From Mesostigma viride (taxonomy: Eukaryota > Streptophyta > Mesostigmatophyceae > Mesostigmatales > Mesostigmataceae): a stretch of 64,000 nucleotides of DNA. The translations under genes were made by a program, and so were the position numbers. Location of the stretch: NCBI GenBank assembly GCA_009746045.1, contig RPFO01001209.1, positions 122,501-186,500 on the forward strand, in the 5' to 3' direction. This document shows, one piece after another, positions 55,100-63,782 of this stretch; position 1 is the first letter of the stretch; each line of letters starts with the position of its first letter. The notes beneath the pieces are model-generated. The model ran no database searches. It saw only the letters and a list, made by a program, of their open reading frames with translations, and had not been told where the DNA came from.

Positions 55100-55238
55100 G
55101 GGAGCGGTGCCTTCTTCCACCACCTCTTCCAGCACCCCTGCCACCTCGTGACTGGTGGCAGCAGGTACGCTCAGGCCGTAGGCGCGATAGGATGAGTCGG
55201 GCTTTTAATGCTCGCACACTAGCCTGTCAGACGGTTAG

Positions 55239-57637
55239 GGCGTTAAACTGGATGGGGGGGGGGGGCGAGACCCGCCTGCTGTAGATTCAGCCCGTGTGCC
55301 CGGGCCTCTGCAGCAGGCGGCCCTAGATGGGATCGATGATGCTTGCAGGTCCTTTGTCCGCCGGAACGGTGGTTCCGTAGCGGCAATGGCAGGATCTGTA
55401 GTGGATGGGGGTGAATATGCTGAAGGAGCCCCTTACGAACCGTTAGTGGCCGCTCGCTTGGCTTTGCCTGGTCCGGGGGAAGGTGGCCAAGTGGATGTGC
55501 TGAACTTACTACCCCCCTCTTGGGGAGCAATTTTGAATGATGAGAGTAGGATGGTACGGACGCTGAGCCCAGCAGAGCGGATCTTGCAGAAGTCGATGCG
55601 GATCTCGCGGGGGTGTAGCATGGAGGAGTTCGCGCGGGTTTGCACGGTGTGTGTGGAGAGGGGGATTTTGGGTGGATTTTTTGAGGAGGAGCCGCCTATG
55701 GTGAACGGTACTTTTGGGGTCGGAAAGCCCGACGGCCGTATACGGCTGATTGTGGACAACCGGCGTGGCAACATGCCACTACCTGATCCTATGCCCGCTT
55801 TTTTACCACACCTTGGCGTGATTTGCGATTTGCCCACGCGCGCTGGGGAGGATGTTTTTGGGGGCGTATCAGATTTGGATTCGTACTACAACAGACTCCG
55901 CCTGCCAGTTTGGATGCGGCGGTACTGTGCGTGGATGCCGGTGTGGTCGGATCTGGTGGGCCTGAGTGGGGCTCGTCGGAAGGTGTGGCCGTGGATGTTG
56001 TGCTGGCCAATGGGCAACAAGCTGGCCGTCGCGGTGGCCCAGTGTGTGCATCAGTCTGTGTTGTACCGCTGTGGCCCCAAGCCGCCGTTGGAGGCTAGTC
56101 GTGGGCTGAGCATCAACATGTCCGCGCTGATCCTGGTGGCGGAGGCCAACGAGGCGGGGGAGACCGTCCGGCTGAGGCTGGAGGAGGACCCTGCTGCGCC
56201 CTTGGCGCCCTCGCCGTGCTTCGAATCTCGGCAGGATCTGGAAGGTATGCATGCTGTGACGATCGATGACCTCCATTTCACCCACTGTGCGTCGGTGGAT
56301 GGGGTGAATCAGCAGCTAGATCGTGTTCAGGCTGCCTACGCCGCTGTTGGGCTGGTGCAGAAGTCTGACAAGGTGGTACGGGCGACAGCAGAGCAGACTG
56401 GTGTGCAGGCGGTGGGGGTCATTCACCAAAGGGATGGTGACGTGGTGCCTGTTCCTGAGCGTGTGGTGGCAGTTATCGCCGCTACTCATAGAATCTTAGA
56501 TCGCGGGTTTACATACTACCGCGAACTTAGTTCTGTGCTTGGGAAGTGGGTGTGGATGCATCTGCTGTGCCGCCCCATGCTTTCGGTGTGGTCTGAGACG
56601 TACCGGCTGCTAGCAGCCATGAATGCCTCCCTGCCTGGGCGCCGCTGGCGCCTCCCTGCGGGGGCCCGCCAGGAGCTTCAGGCGGCGATCGACCTGGCCC
56701 CCTTTTTGAGGGCGGCCAGGGCCCGGCCCCTTTCTGACCGGGTCGTCGCAAGTGATGCGAGCGGCTCCGGGGTGGGGTGGTCTACAGGGACCTGCCTGGG
56801 GCCGATTGTGCCCGGCTGGCGACCCGGCGCGAAGCGCGGGGGTGGCGGACGACAGCTTTAACGTCTGGGGAGGACTGGGACCTGGAGCGCATGGAGGAGG
56901 GGGACTACAGCCTGCTGGATAGTGGCCACTGGCGTACGGCACTGTCCTACCGGTGGCGGGGGCAGCCTAACCACATCAACGTCAAGGAGGCGATTGCTGC
57001 GACACAGGGGGTCGAGTGGTCGTGCCGGACCAAGGCGTGTCGGGGTAAGCGAGTCGTCCGGCTCGTAGACTCCAGTGCTGTGGTGGGGGCGTTTGTCAGA
57101 GGGCGGTCGTCTTCCTACCGTCTCAACCAGCTGGTTCGACGCTACTGCGCTCTGTCACTGGCTGGCGACATGCAGAGCCACTGGGTCTGGGTGGCTACCA
57201 ACCACAACCCAGCTGACAAGGCCAGTCGGCGTGGCGCTTGGGTTCCTGACTTGACCCGGTGTGGTGACGTGCATCCCAACCCTGGGCCTGAGGGGGCGCG
57301 ACGCCCTCGGGACTTGGCACTTTTGGAGGGCACAGTCAACCCTGTGTCTACCTTGCCAGCGTACCGACGTGCGGCGGCTGTCTACGTGGCGTGGGCGCCA
57401 CCTGGCCCTGTCGACCCAGCTGACGCCGAAGCCATTTTCTGTGAGTGGATTTCTGCTGTCTACCATGCCAGAGGCGGGCGGGGGCGTACCTTATGCCAGC
57501 ATGCCAAGGCCTGTCTACACCTGTACTACCCCGACATTGTTCGGAATTGGGTACTGGCGGACCGCCTGCTAGCAGGTTGGCACCAGCAACTACGTGAGCT
57601 ACCCCCCCAGAGCCTCTGCAGCCCCCAGTCCCCCTAG
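55239..57637 (+). pseudogene. RT and RNase H of the DIRS/PAT-like element, with recombinase-like remnant
   Basis: The frame from 55239 has RT motifs KPDGRIRLIVDNRRGN, GVSDLDSYYNRLRLP (motif A Asp), WPMGNKLAVAVAQ (motif B) and HAVTIDDLHF (motif C), then GKWVWMHLLCRP and VASDASGSGVGW, the first RNase H strand. A -1 shift at about 56840 (GCGGGGGTGG) continues as VKEAIAATQ, RLVDSSAVVGAF and NHNPADKASR (remaining RNase H acidic residues). GDVHPNPGP follows, then about 115 residues (AEAIFCEWISAVYHARGGRG; HAKACLHLYYPDIV) resembling a recombinase core-binding domain, ending at 57637 before any catalytic Arg-His-Arg-Tyr. Resembles DIRS-group RT. No ATG is visible near the start, so it may be read from ORF1 by fusion or reinitiation. 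Confidence 0.75.
57263..57289 (+). other. 2A-like motif GDVHPNPGP
   Basis: Codons for Gly-Asp-Val-His-Pro-Asn-Pro-Gly-Pro between the RNase H end and the recombinase-like segment. The 2A consensus is D-V/I-E-x-N-P-G-P; here Glu is His. Ribosome skipping between the last Gly and Pro would release RT-RNase H from the downstream protein. Upstream context is not the usual hydrophobic run, so activity is uncertain. Confidence 0.6.
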
Positions 57638-57744
57638 ACCCCCTAGACCCCTTGGACCCCCCGGAGCCCCCGGTCCGAACAGAAGTCCTGTAATCTCCAC
57701 CGCCGCCGTCGCCTGTCCCGGCCCTGGGAGGCGGCGAAGGGGTA

Positions 57745-58095
57745 AACGAGGGGGGAGAAGGTAATCCACCTCCGACCGGCGAGAGGGGCCGGAGAGGCCC
57801 CGCCAATTTCACTCGCCCCCCGCCCCGGCCCTCCCGATGGGCGACGCTTGCTTGGATTCTCTTGCACTACTTCTTTTTTAGACTCTTTCAAAAATAATTA
57901 TATGGGTAATGAAAAATTGCAAAGGGTATAGGCTATATATAGGGCTATATATACAGGAATAATATTTCCCGGGGTGGCTGAAAAAGAAGTCGTGCACGAG
58001 AATCCACTCCACCTCCGATGGTCGGGGGCGGCGGGAGAGGTGGCGGCAGGTTCGCTCGCCCCCCGTCCCGGGTCCGTCGCGCCCCGAGTCTGGAT
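57745..58095. repeat. Duplicated GC-rich unit with inverted flank
   Basis: 57761-57845 and 58001-58090 are direct, diverged copies of one GC-rich unit (CCACCTCCGA...TCGCTCGCCCCCCG...CCCGG). In addition, 57852-57880 is the inverted complement of 57977-58006 (GAGAATCCA/TGGATTCTC with AAAAAGAAGT), bracketing an AT-rich spacer with CTATATATA. On the minus strand both copies can be read as PGRGASE....SPA....RRW..FS, so they may be a decayed coding duplication. Function not known. Confidence 0.7.
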
Positions 58096-58329
58096 GTGTT
58101 TGAAACGCTCCAACCCACTAACACGCGCGATTGATGATAGCATTATAAACCCTAGCTATATCATGTACATCATATAGATAGATATATGTATTGGCATATG
58201 GCATAATCTAGGGGGTATAATAGTATTATATATTGTATAGGGTTGTAGTCTGTATAAATTAGGAATAACCATAGATAATATTAGTTAGATATATATATGT
58301 CATGTATAGGCATTAGACTATAGGCGCGG

Positions 58330-59345
58330 ATGAACTATAGTGATTGTAGGACACTGTACAGGCGCAAGTCATCGAACGAGCACCCCGACAAGTGGGTGTG
58401 CGTGGGCCGCAAGCCGGGAGAGCCGAAGGTGACGAAGATATACAACGAGGAGATCCTCCTCTACAACCACCGACAGAGGGACGAAACGCTAGCGGTCAGG
58501 AACGCGTGTCCACACCGCGGGGCTAGGTTATCTCACAACTGCAGGGTGGATGACGGCCGCGTCCGTTGCGCGTACCACGGGATGTACTGGGGCAAGCATA
58601 ACAACGGAGACAACTACCTGGACGCGAAGGAGGACACGGACCTGGTCTGGGTGAACACCGGCATCGGCGACGGCGAGTCATCCCCGCCGACCATGCCCGA
58701 GTTCTCCGACGACGGATACCGTACGTTTTCGTACTCCTCGTCCATCGGCGCGCATCCGATGATCGTGATGGAGAACCTACTGGACCACGTGCATCTCCCG
58801 CACGTCCACAAGGTGAAAATCGTGGACGACAAGAGCACCGACGTGAAGACCGAGACGGACGGGTCCGGGGACCTTCTCACCGGGAGGAGCGTGTACAGCT
58901 ATCCGGTGACCGCCGATCTCGTGGGACGCCTGCTCCTCGGCCTCATGCCTGACGAGGGCAGGGCGTCGCCGCCGCCCGCGAAAGGGTCCCTCACGATCTC
59001 GGTCGACAACGAGTTCCACCTGCCGTACACCGCCAGCCTGAGGTTCGCGATATCCGGGCACGAGAAGCCCGTGTTCGCCCTATGGTTCAGCGTGCAGCCG
59101 TACGAGTCGACCAAGTCGCTCCTCACCTGCCGGGTGTCTCGCAACATCCTGACGGACCCTGCGTGGGACTTCCTGTTCTGGCTGTTGAACGCGTTGCCGC
59201 TGAAGGAGGACGACGACATCGTCGCGAACGTGGTCGCGGAGGAGTGGTGGCGCAATCGCCTGACCCCGGTGACGCGTTCGTGAAATTGTACAGGGACCGC
59301 ATGAAGAAGGTCTACGGCATCATGTGCCCCGAACCCTTTGCCTAG
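58330..59345 (+). pseudogene. Rieske non-haem iron oxygenase (viral-like block), frameshifted
   Basis: Starts MNYSDCRTLYRRKSSNEHPD. The Rieske [2Fe-2S] ligands are C60, H62, C80 and H83 (CPHRG and CAYHG). The mononuclear iron site follows the pattern E148-N149-x2-D152-x2-H155-x4-H160. Such proteins use O2 and two electrons to oxidise an organic substrate, such as chlorophyll breakdown or choline enzymes; the substrate cannot be told here. The main frame stops at 59283, but GDAFVKLYRDRMKKVYGIMC continues in the next frame to 59345, so a single-base indel in CCCCGG near 59265 removed the last 25 residues. Upstream 58100-58329 is very AT-rich and would contain its promoter. Confidence 0.85.
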
Positions 59346-59433
59346 GAGGGACAGGAGACGGTACGGGAGGGCAGGCGGATTCGCTTACACGCGCAAATAG
59401 TTTTTCTCGCACAAGGTAAGGCACCGGGCGAGG

Positions 59434-60075
59434 ATGGAGGGCAAGGGCAAGTTCATGAACATGAGCGTCGGCGCCCCCATCGTGCTGACCCAGGAGGAGC
59501 ACGAGCGGTTCCAGTCCTCCGGGCAGATGCCCGATTTCGCGGACGGCCCGCCGCCGCCGCAACCGCAGGCGGACACAAGCGTCGACCCCCCCGTGCCCGT
59601 GTCCACCCCCCCGTCCGAGGTTCGCAAGACGCAGGAGGCGAGCCCCGACCCCCCCCACCTGCACGTCCCGGGGCAGTGTTACGCGGTGGTGAGCGTCGTC
59701 GTGCCCCCCCAGAGCAACCACATGGCGCTGAAGATCCGCGGCGTGTTCGAGACGGTGGAGAAGGCGGGCGAGCACGCGGACCAGCTGATGGGCGCGGACC
59801 CCCGCTTTGACATATTCGTGGTGAGCATGTACAATTGGCTGGTGCTGCCCCTGCCGGACGAGCTCCGGGGGGAGATCCAGCACAAGTACTCGGACGAGCG
59901 TCTGAACAAGATCATGGGCGGCTACCACTCGCAGAGAGAGAAGGTGAAGGCCTTCAACGACAAGCGCATCCAGGACGCCAAGGAGGCGGGCGAGCAAGGC
60001 GTGCAAGGGGACATCCAAGAGGACGTGGCCGTCGAAACCGAGGTGGCGGTGGAGGAGGCCGCCGCCCCGCCTTAG
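59434..60075 (+). CDS. DUF5832-like protein of giant viruses
   Basis: 213 codons, MEGKGKFMNMSVGAPIVLTQ. N-terminal region, then a Pro-rich linker (about residues 43-80), then the conserved part: CYAVVSVVVPPQ, LKIRGVFETVEKAGEHADQL, DPRFDIFVVSMYNWLVLPLP and a charged helix IMGGYHSQREKVKAFNDKRI. From memory this matches the uncharacterised DUF5832 family of nucleocytoplasmic large DNA viruses; function unknown. The acidic C-terminal tail (EDVAVETEVAVEEAA) ends in a stop that overlaps the stop of the convergent gene at 60072. The frame is intact. A profile search is needed to confirm. Confidence 0.75.
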   Translation: MEGKGKFMNMSVGAPIVLTQEEHERFQSSGQMPDFADGPPPPQPQADTSVDPPVPVSTPPSEVRKTQEASPDPPHLHVPGQCYAVVSVVVPPQSNHMALKIRGVFETVEKAGEHADQLMGADPRFDIFVVSMYNWLVLPLPDELRGEIQHKYSDERLNKIMGGYHSQREKVKAFNDKRIQDAKEAGEQGVQGDIQEDVAVETEVAVEEAAAPP

Positions 60076-60230
60076 CCAATCAGCATGCCTTCGCCCGCGC
60101 CATAGGCCGCCATCTCCCCTGGCGGGCCGCGCCCGGCAGGGATCGTGTACAGCACGCCATTCGAGTTGGACGAGCGGCGCCAGATGAAATACGCCCCGAC
60201 CGCGATCGCCACGAGGGCGGCGATGGTCAT
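60072..60230 (-). CDS. Small single-pass membrane protein, viral-like
   Basis: 52 codons: MTIAALVAIAVGAYFIWRRS, a hydrophobic segment followed by basic residues, then a Gly/Pro-rich tail. It looks like a small virion or membrane protein with the N-terminus outside the cytosol. The stop overlaps the stop of the DUF5832-like gene on the other strand (shared TTAG), as often in compact viral genomes. Upstream on the minus strand is an AT-rich stretch with AAAAAAAACC. No family recognised. Confidence 0.55.
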   Translation of the reverse strand: MTIAALVAIAVGAYFIWRRSSNSNGVLYTIPAGRGPPGEMAAYGAGEGMLIG

Positions 60231-60349
60231 GGGGGACACCGGGCTGGTTTTTTTTAGTATGTTAAAATCTGAACCGTTTATTAAAAATTTATCAAGATGC
60301 GACATTTCCCATGCTTTTGGCCACCTAAACCACCTGCCACATGCCCTGG

Positions 60350-60625
60350 AACTGTGCCCTAGTGATGCTCTAATATGCCCCATGCCCCATGGCTCATGCC
60401 CCATCATGCCCCATGCCCCATGCCCTTCTACAGCATGTTCGATGCTCCATGCCACACATGCCACGAACCGCAAGCCAACTGTCAAACATCGTTGCTCCCA
60501 TTCCCCCATACCCCATGCCCCATGCCCCATGCCCCATGTGCCCAAAACCAAGCCCCCCATGCCCGGCCATATATATGGCCTGATTGCTACATGCTCCATG
60601 CCCCATGCACCAGTTAAGTGCCCTG
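60350..60625. repeat. CATGCCC-rich simple repeat
   Basis: Irregular array of CCCCATG / CATGCCC words of about 7 bp, densest at 60370-60425 and 60510-60545. Open frames through it on both strands are Met/Pro/Cys/His or Gly/Met-rich and are not protein-like. Confidence 0.9.
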
Positions 60626-61022
60626 GCACATCCCATGCCATATTACAATGCGCGTGATTTTCATCAATGATGTGTGTGTGCTTCTTGTGCCTACTTGCCT
60701 GTGTTATGACCATGCCAATGCAGTTTGAAGTCACAACAACTACTGATCAAGGAGCTGCAGTCCAAGTATATTGCATGAGGGACCCAGCACAAGAACCTTT
60801 ATGATGTCAAGTGCAGCTGGGCACTGTCAAGACGAAATGGCAGCCAGCTTACATGCTGACTCTCTTGGCCATCACATTTTTCGCAAGCCCAATACCTTGT
60901 CATCCTGCTATGTCCAAGGTAGCCACTAAAAGCCAGCCACATTGGCAAGAAAGTTGTCTCCACCGATAGGTCACTGTACCTTGGTCACTGGTCAGCCTCT
61001 AACAAAAGGATGGCAGCACCTA
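60626..61022. other. No gene seen
   Basis: About 400 bp between the simple repeat and the next minus-strand frame. No convincing open frame, repeat or RNA signature. Confidence 0.6.
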
Positions 61023-62502
61023 CTATTGCATGTGACACCCGCTAGGTTGCCCATAGATGCTGCCGTTGAACTGGTACGGCAACCCGCGCCCCGCGCTGGC
61101 ATTGCCATGGTACGCCGACAGTGGCAGAGCGCCATGGGACTCAGTACGGCTGTTAGGTACTAGGAGGCATGCAAAGCGATCCATCGTGTCTGCCAGCCCG
61201 TGCATGGCTAGCTGTACACCATGGTCAGCTGCCATGCCTGAATGGTTGAGAACACCGCGGTCGCTCATGCTTCTGACTGCTGATGTATCGCCCATGCCGA
61301 TGCCCAGCAACCCATAGTTTCGCTGCAACTGCGGCTGAACAGGCTGCAACATCTGGTGCAAGAACTGCTGCTGCTGCTCCCGCGGCTGCTGCTCCACTAG
61401 ATGCCACATCTGTTGCAAAAACTGCAACCTCGTTTGCGGCTGCAGCTGCGGTTGTGGCTGCTGTGGCGGAGGCGGTGGCGGCGGGGGTGGCACCGGCTGC
61501 AAGTGCGGCTGCGGCTCCAACATGTCCAACAGCTGCTGCAGGATCGGCTGACTTGTTTGCGATGGCTGTGGTGATGGTGATGGCGGCAGAGGCTGCTGCC
61601 GTTGCAGCAGTGGCCACGGCAGTGACGGCAGCGACTGCGGCTGCTGCGACGGCAGCGACTGCGGCTGCTGCGACGGCAGCGACTGCGGCTGCTGCGACGG
61701 CAGCGACTGCGGCTGCTGCGACTCCTCCCCGCGCTTACGTAGCTGCGCCACCTCTTCCTCCAACTTGCGCCGCTCTTGCTCCAACTTGCGCCGCTCTTCC
61801 TCCATCTTGCGCCGCTCTTCCTCCATCTTGCGCCGCTCTCCAGCTGCATTTTCCAGCTCCTTAGTGTACTGCTGCAGCTTGTTGTCAGATGCGCGCTGCA
61901 CGCTTTGCCTGGTCGCCAGTGGCTGTGCTTCTTGGTGTGCAAGCATGGTTTCATCGTCGGTGTCTGTAATCATCATGTCCGCACCATGACTGGTCAATCC
62001 AATCCTCATCGTCATCCACAGACACCACAGCAACCCTGCCTTTAGCTGCCCTGGATACGCCCTTAGCTTGGCCATTGGATGTTGGTCGAATGTTTTCCTT
62101 GCCAGCAGAAGGTGCCACCTTCCTCTTTTGTCTTGTTGCCGTGCTTGCCGCTGCCTTGGGCGCGGGTGCAGCTTTGGACCCGGCTCCCTTGGATCCCGCT
62201 GCCGTGGTTGCCGCTGCCTTGGGCGCGGCTCCAGCCCTGGTCCGGGTCGCTGCCGTAGGCTCTGCCGTGGGCGCACTCGGTTCGATGACCTTGTTTCGCT
62301 GGCTCTCTGTTTCTGTGGCCGGCATGGCCGTGATCGCTGGAGTTGGTTGGCCAGGGGTAATGGAGCTCACCGCGCATGGGCCAAAGCCGCTGTTGCGGTG
62401 AGATTGTGCAGTGCGTTGTGGCACTGCTGGACCGACAAGACTTGGAGCCCACCGGTAACCTTCATGACTGATTTGCTCCCGCGCCTCACGACTGGTGTGC
62501 AT
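61023..62502 (-). pseudogene. Unrecognised coiled-coil, Gln-rich protein
   Basis: Two minus-strand frames. 62502-61951 has EGYRWAPSLVG, Thr/Ala/Pro-rich and Ala/Lys-rich stretches (KKR-like RQKRKVAPSAGKENIRP, a possible nuclear signal) and an acidic VVSVDDDEDWIDQSW. After a shift near 61985 the second frame has TDTDDETMLAHQEAQP, a heptad coiled coil of RRKMEEE repeats (about 61765-61850, 21-bp period), four QQPQSLPS repeats (24-bp period), a Pro/Gln-rich region and QQMLQPVQPQLQRNYGLLGI to a stop at 61023. Composition suggests a nuclear regulatory or transposon-encoded protein. A short intron in place of the shift cannot be excluded. Function unknown. Confidence 0.5.
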
Positions 62503-62511
62503 GGAGGCTCA

Positions 62512-62832
62512 TCAGTGGCGGTGCATGCAGCGCAGGTAATAGAATTCATGCCAAAGTCGCAACGTATTCTCGTCACAATGCTGACGCACCCGACTGCATG
62601 ATCGATTGTCTGGCCCGACCCTGCAGTTTGTAGGTGCCAGCACGAAACCGGCATTTGGGTGCACAATAACCACGCAGCACGCTTGGTCTGACACGTAGCT
62701 GTGTGGGGCGACCACGTCACCCACACTGACTTGACAAAATTGTCCAGCAGCATTTGTCCAGGAGACCGTTCCCTGCAAAAGTCGCGGTATATGGGAAGAC
62801 AAGCAATGCAATTTACATAAAAACGCAAGCAC
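62512..62832 (-). pseudogene. Unrecognised exon-like frame upstream of the coiled-coil frame
   Basis: About 85 codons beginning after a good splice acceptor (TTTTGCAG at about 62771-62778): GTVSWTNAAGQFCQVSVGDV, VAPHSYVSDQACCVVIVHPN and TLRLWHEFYYLRCMHRH. It looks like a small globular, Cys-containing domain. It is in the same frame as 62502-61951 but separated by two adjacent TGA codons, so either the gene is decayed, an intron is removed between, or TGA is read through. Confidence 0.45.
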
Positions 62833-62940
62833 TAGTCAGCTACCATTCCCATTGAATCACAATCAACAAGCAAGCCATAGTCTAGGTGGCTGAAGCTAAG
62901 TTCAATCCGAGTGCCTTCCTACGTCCAAGAGAAACAGATT

Positions 62941-63012
62941 CCCTCGCGGGGGCGTGCAAACTCAGGCATAGCGTTGAGCCCGCAGCCCTACCGCTTTGCA
63001 ACCCCCCACGAG
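62941..63012. repeat. Imperfect hairpin with CCCTCGCGGGGG arm
   Basis: Arms 62943-62960 and 62995-63012 pair imperfectly (CTCGCGGGGGCGTGCAAA with TTTGCAACCCCCCACGAG). The arm resembles that at 2548-2572 (CCCTCGTGGGGGG), in a different context. It is followed by TATA-like ATTTTATATTTTATAG at 63015-63031. Confidence 0.6.
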
Positions 63013-63101
63013 TGAAATTTTATATTTTATAGTGCCAAGCCGTGCAGGGTTTTATATACACACAGTGTAGAGCACTACTGTACACACAGTCTATAGCATT
63101 G

Positions 63102-63782
63102 TCAAGCAAGCCAATCCAAATACATGTCACAGAAACAGTTTTCCTTCAAACACACCTGGTATAACGAGCCGCCAGGAGCAAACTCGACCGGCGAGGTGCC
63201 GGTCTCACTCTGAGAAACCAAAGGAGTGTCAACAGGAACTCCTACAGTGATAGGAACTCCTTCCGCCGTCGCGTTGCTCAGCGTCGTTTGCGGCACTTCA
63301 CCGGACGGCTGCACATCGCCGTTCGCCAGCCCTGAGACTTCCGGCAAGTGGCTCTGCGGCGTTTCCTGTGTGACCCCAGATGTCGCAGCCGTTCCCGGAT
63401 GCGTGATTCCTGGTGAGGACCCTGCTCCGAAATCCACCTCTAGCTGCCGTGCCAGTGAGGTGGGGTCGTTGGGACGCAGCCTAAACCTGTTAGCAAAGGC
63501 AGCCATGGCCGCATCGTCTGGGGCATCTCCTGGTAACTGAGCATCGGGCACCGTGCACTGCACACATTTCCAAACAGTCTGTCCACTGCTGTTAGTACCG
63601 GTAGGGTTCGGTGACAGCAAAAACGTGCATGCAGCATGCGCCTTTCTCCCGCACTTTCCGGAGCATTCGCAGGTAGCGCCCTTGAGAAACTTAGGGTCAT
63701 TGCCATTTGCGGAGGCTACATGGCACTCCGCGATACCAGCCTCACAGTTAGCATCGTCCAATGCATCGTCGGCAGTAGGCAT
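63102..63782 (-). CDS. Cys/His-rich (PHD-like) protein, N-terminal exon
   Basis: 226 codons from an ATG at 63782. The first 75 residues hold a zinc-binding pattern: CEAGIAEC, CECSGKC, HAAC and WKCVQC, spaced like a PHD finger, although assignment is by eye. A Thr/Pro/Ser-rich low-complexity tail with repeated VP/TP follows to a stop at 63102. It may be the first exon of a longer minus-strand gene with 62832-61023, or a separate reading frame. PHD fingers bind histone tails and also occur in some algal DNA transposons; neither is proven here. Upstream 63783-64000 has three GAGATGTCAAGTTG-like words and no gene. Confidence 0.5.
   Translation of the reverse strand: MPTADDALDDANCEAGIAECHVASANGNDPKFLKGATCECSGKCGRKAHAACTFLLSPNPTGTNSSGQTVWKCVQCTVPDAQLPGDAPDDAAMAAFANRFRLRPNDPTSLARQLEVDFGAGSSPGITHPGTAATSGVTQETPQSHLPEVSGLANGDVQPSGEVPQTTLSNATAEGVPITVGVPVDTPLVSQSETGTSPVEFAPGGSLYQVCLKENCFCDMYLDWLA

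Larger units (their letters stand above)
53717..57640 (+). mobile_element. DIRS/PAT-like retroelement with RT, truncated at its 3' end
   Basis: Interrupts the satellite after CTACGTACAT. Its first 40 bp, TGAGCTATGCTCATTTTAT, repeat the terminal hairpin of the two PAT-like elements. It encodes a gag-like protein, then RT, RNase H, a 2A-like motif and a short recombinase-like N-terminal segment, and stops at a C-rich junction near 57640. No B1-A2-B2 block follows, so the 3' part including the recombinase catalytic region is missing. The right boundary is approximate. It is the only RT of this type in the window and could be related to the source that mobilised the non-coding copies. Confidence 0.65.
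57641..60300 (+). other. Candidate endogenous giant-virus fragment
   Basis: A compact block unlike the rest: three genes in under 2 kb of coding, strong G/C-ending codons, AT-rich intergenic DNA, convergent genes whose stops overlap, and one gene of a family I know only from nucleocytoplasmic large DNA viruses. Left edge is set where the DIRS-like frame ends, right edge where CATGCCCC repeats begin; both are approximate. No capsid, polymerase or packaging ATPase gene is included. Confidence 0.6.

Noticed and set aside
54061-55284. 407-residue protein overlapping the gag-like ORF1
   Set aside because: Gly/Arg-rich alternative frame of GC-rich DNA; no domain, and ORF1 in the other frame has a clear ATG and tail.
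60350-60660. Met/Pro/Cys/His-rich protein on the plus strand
   Set aside because: Translation of CATGCCC simple repeats.
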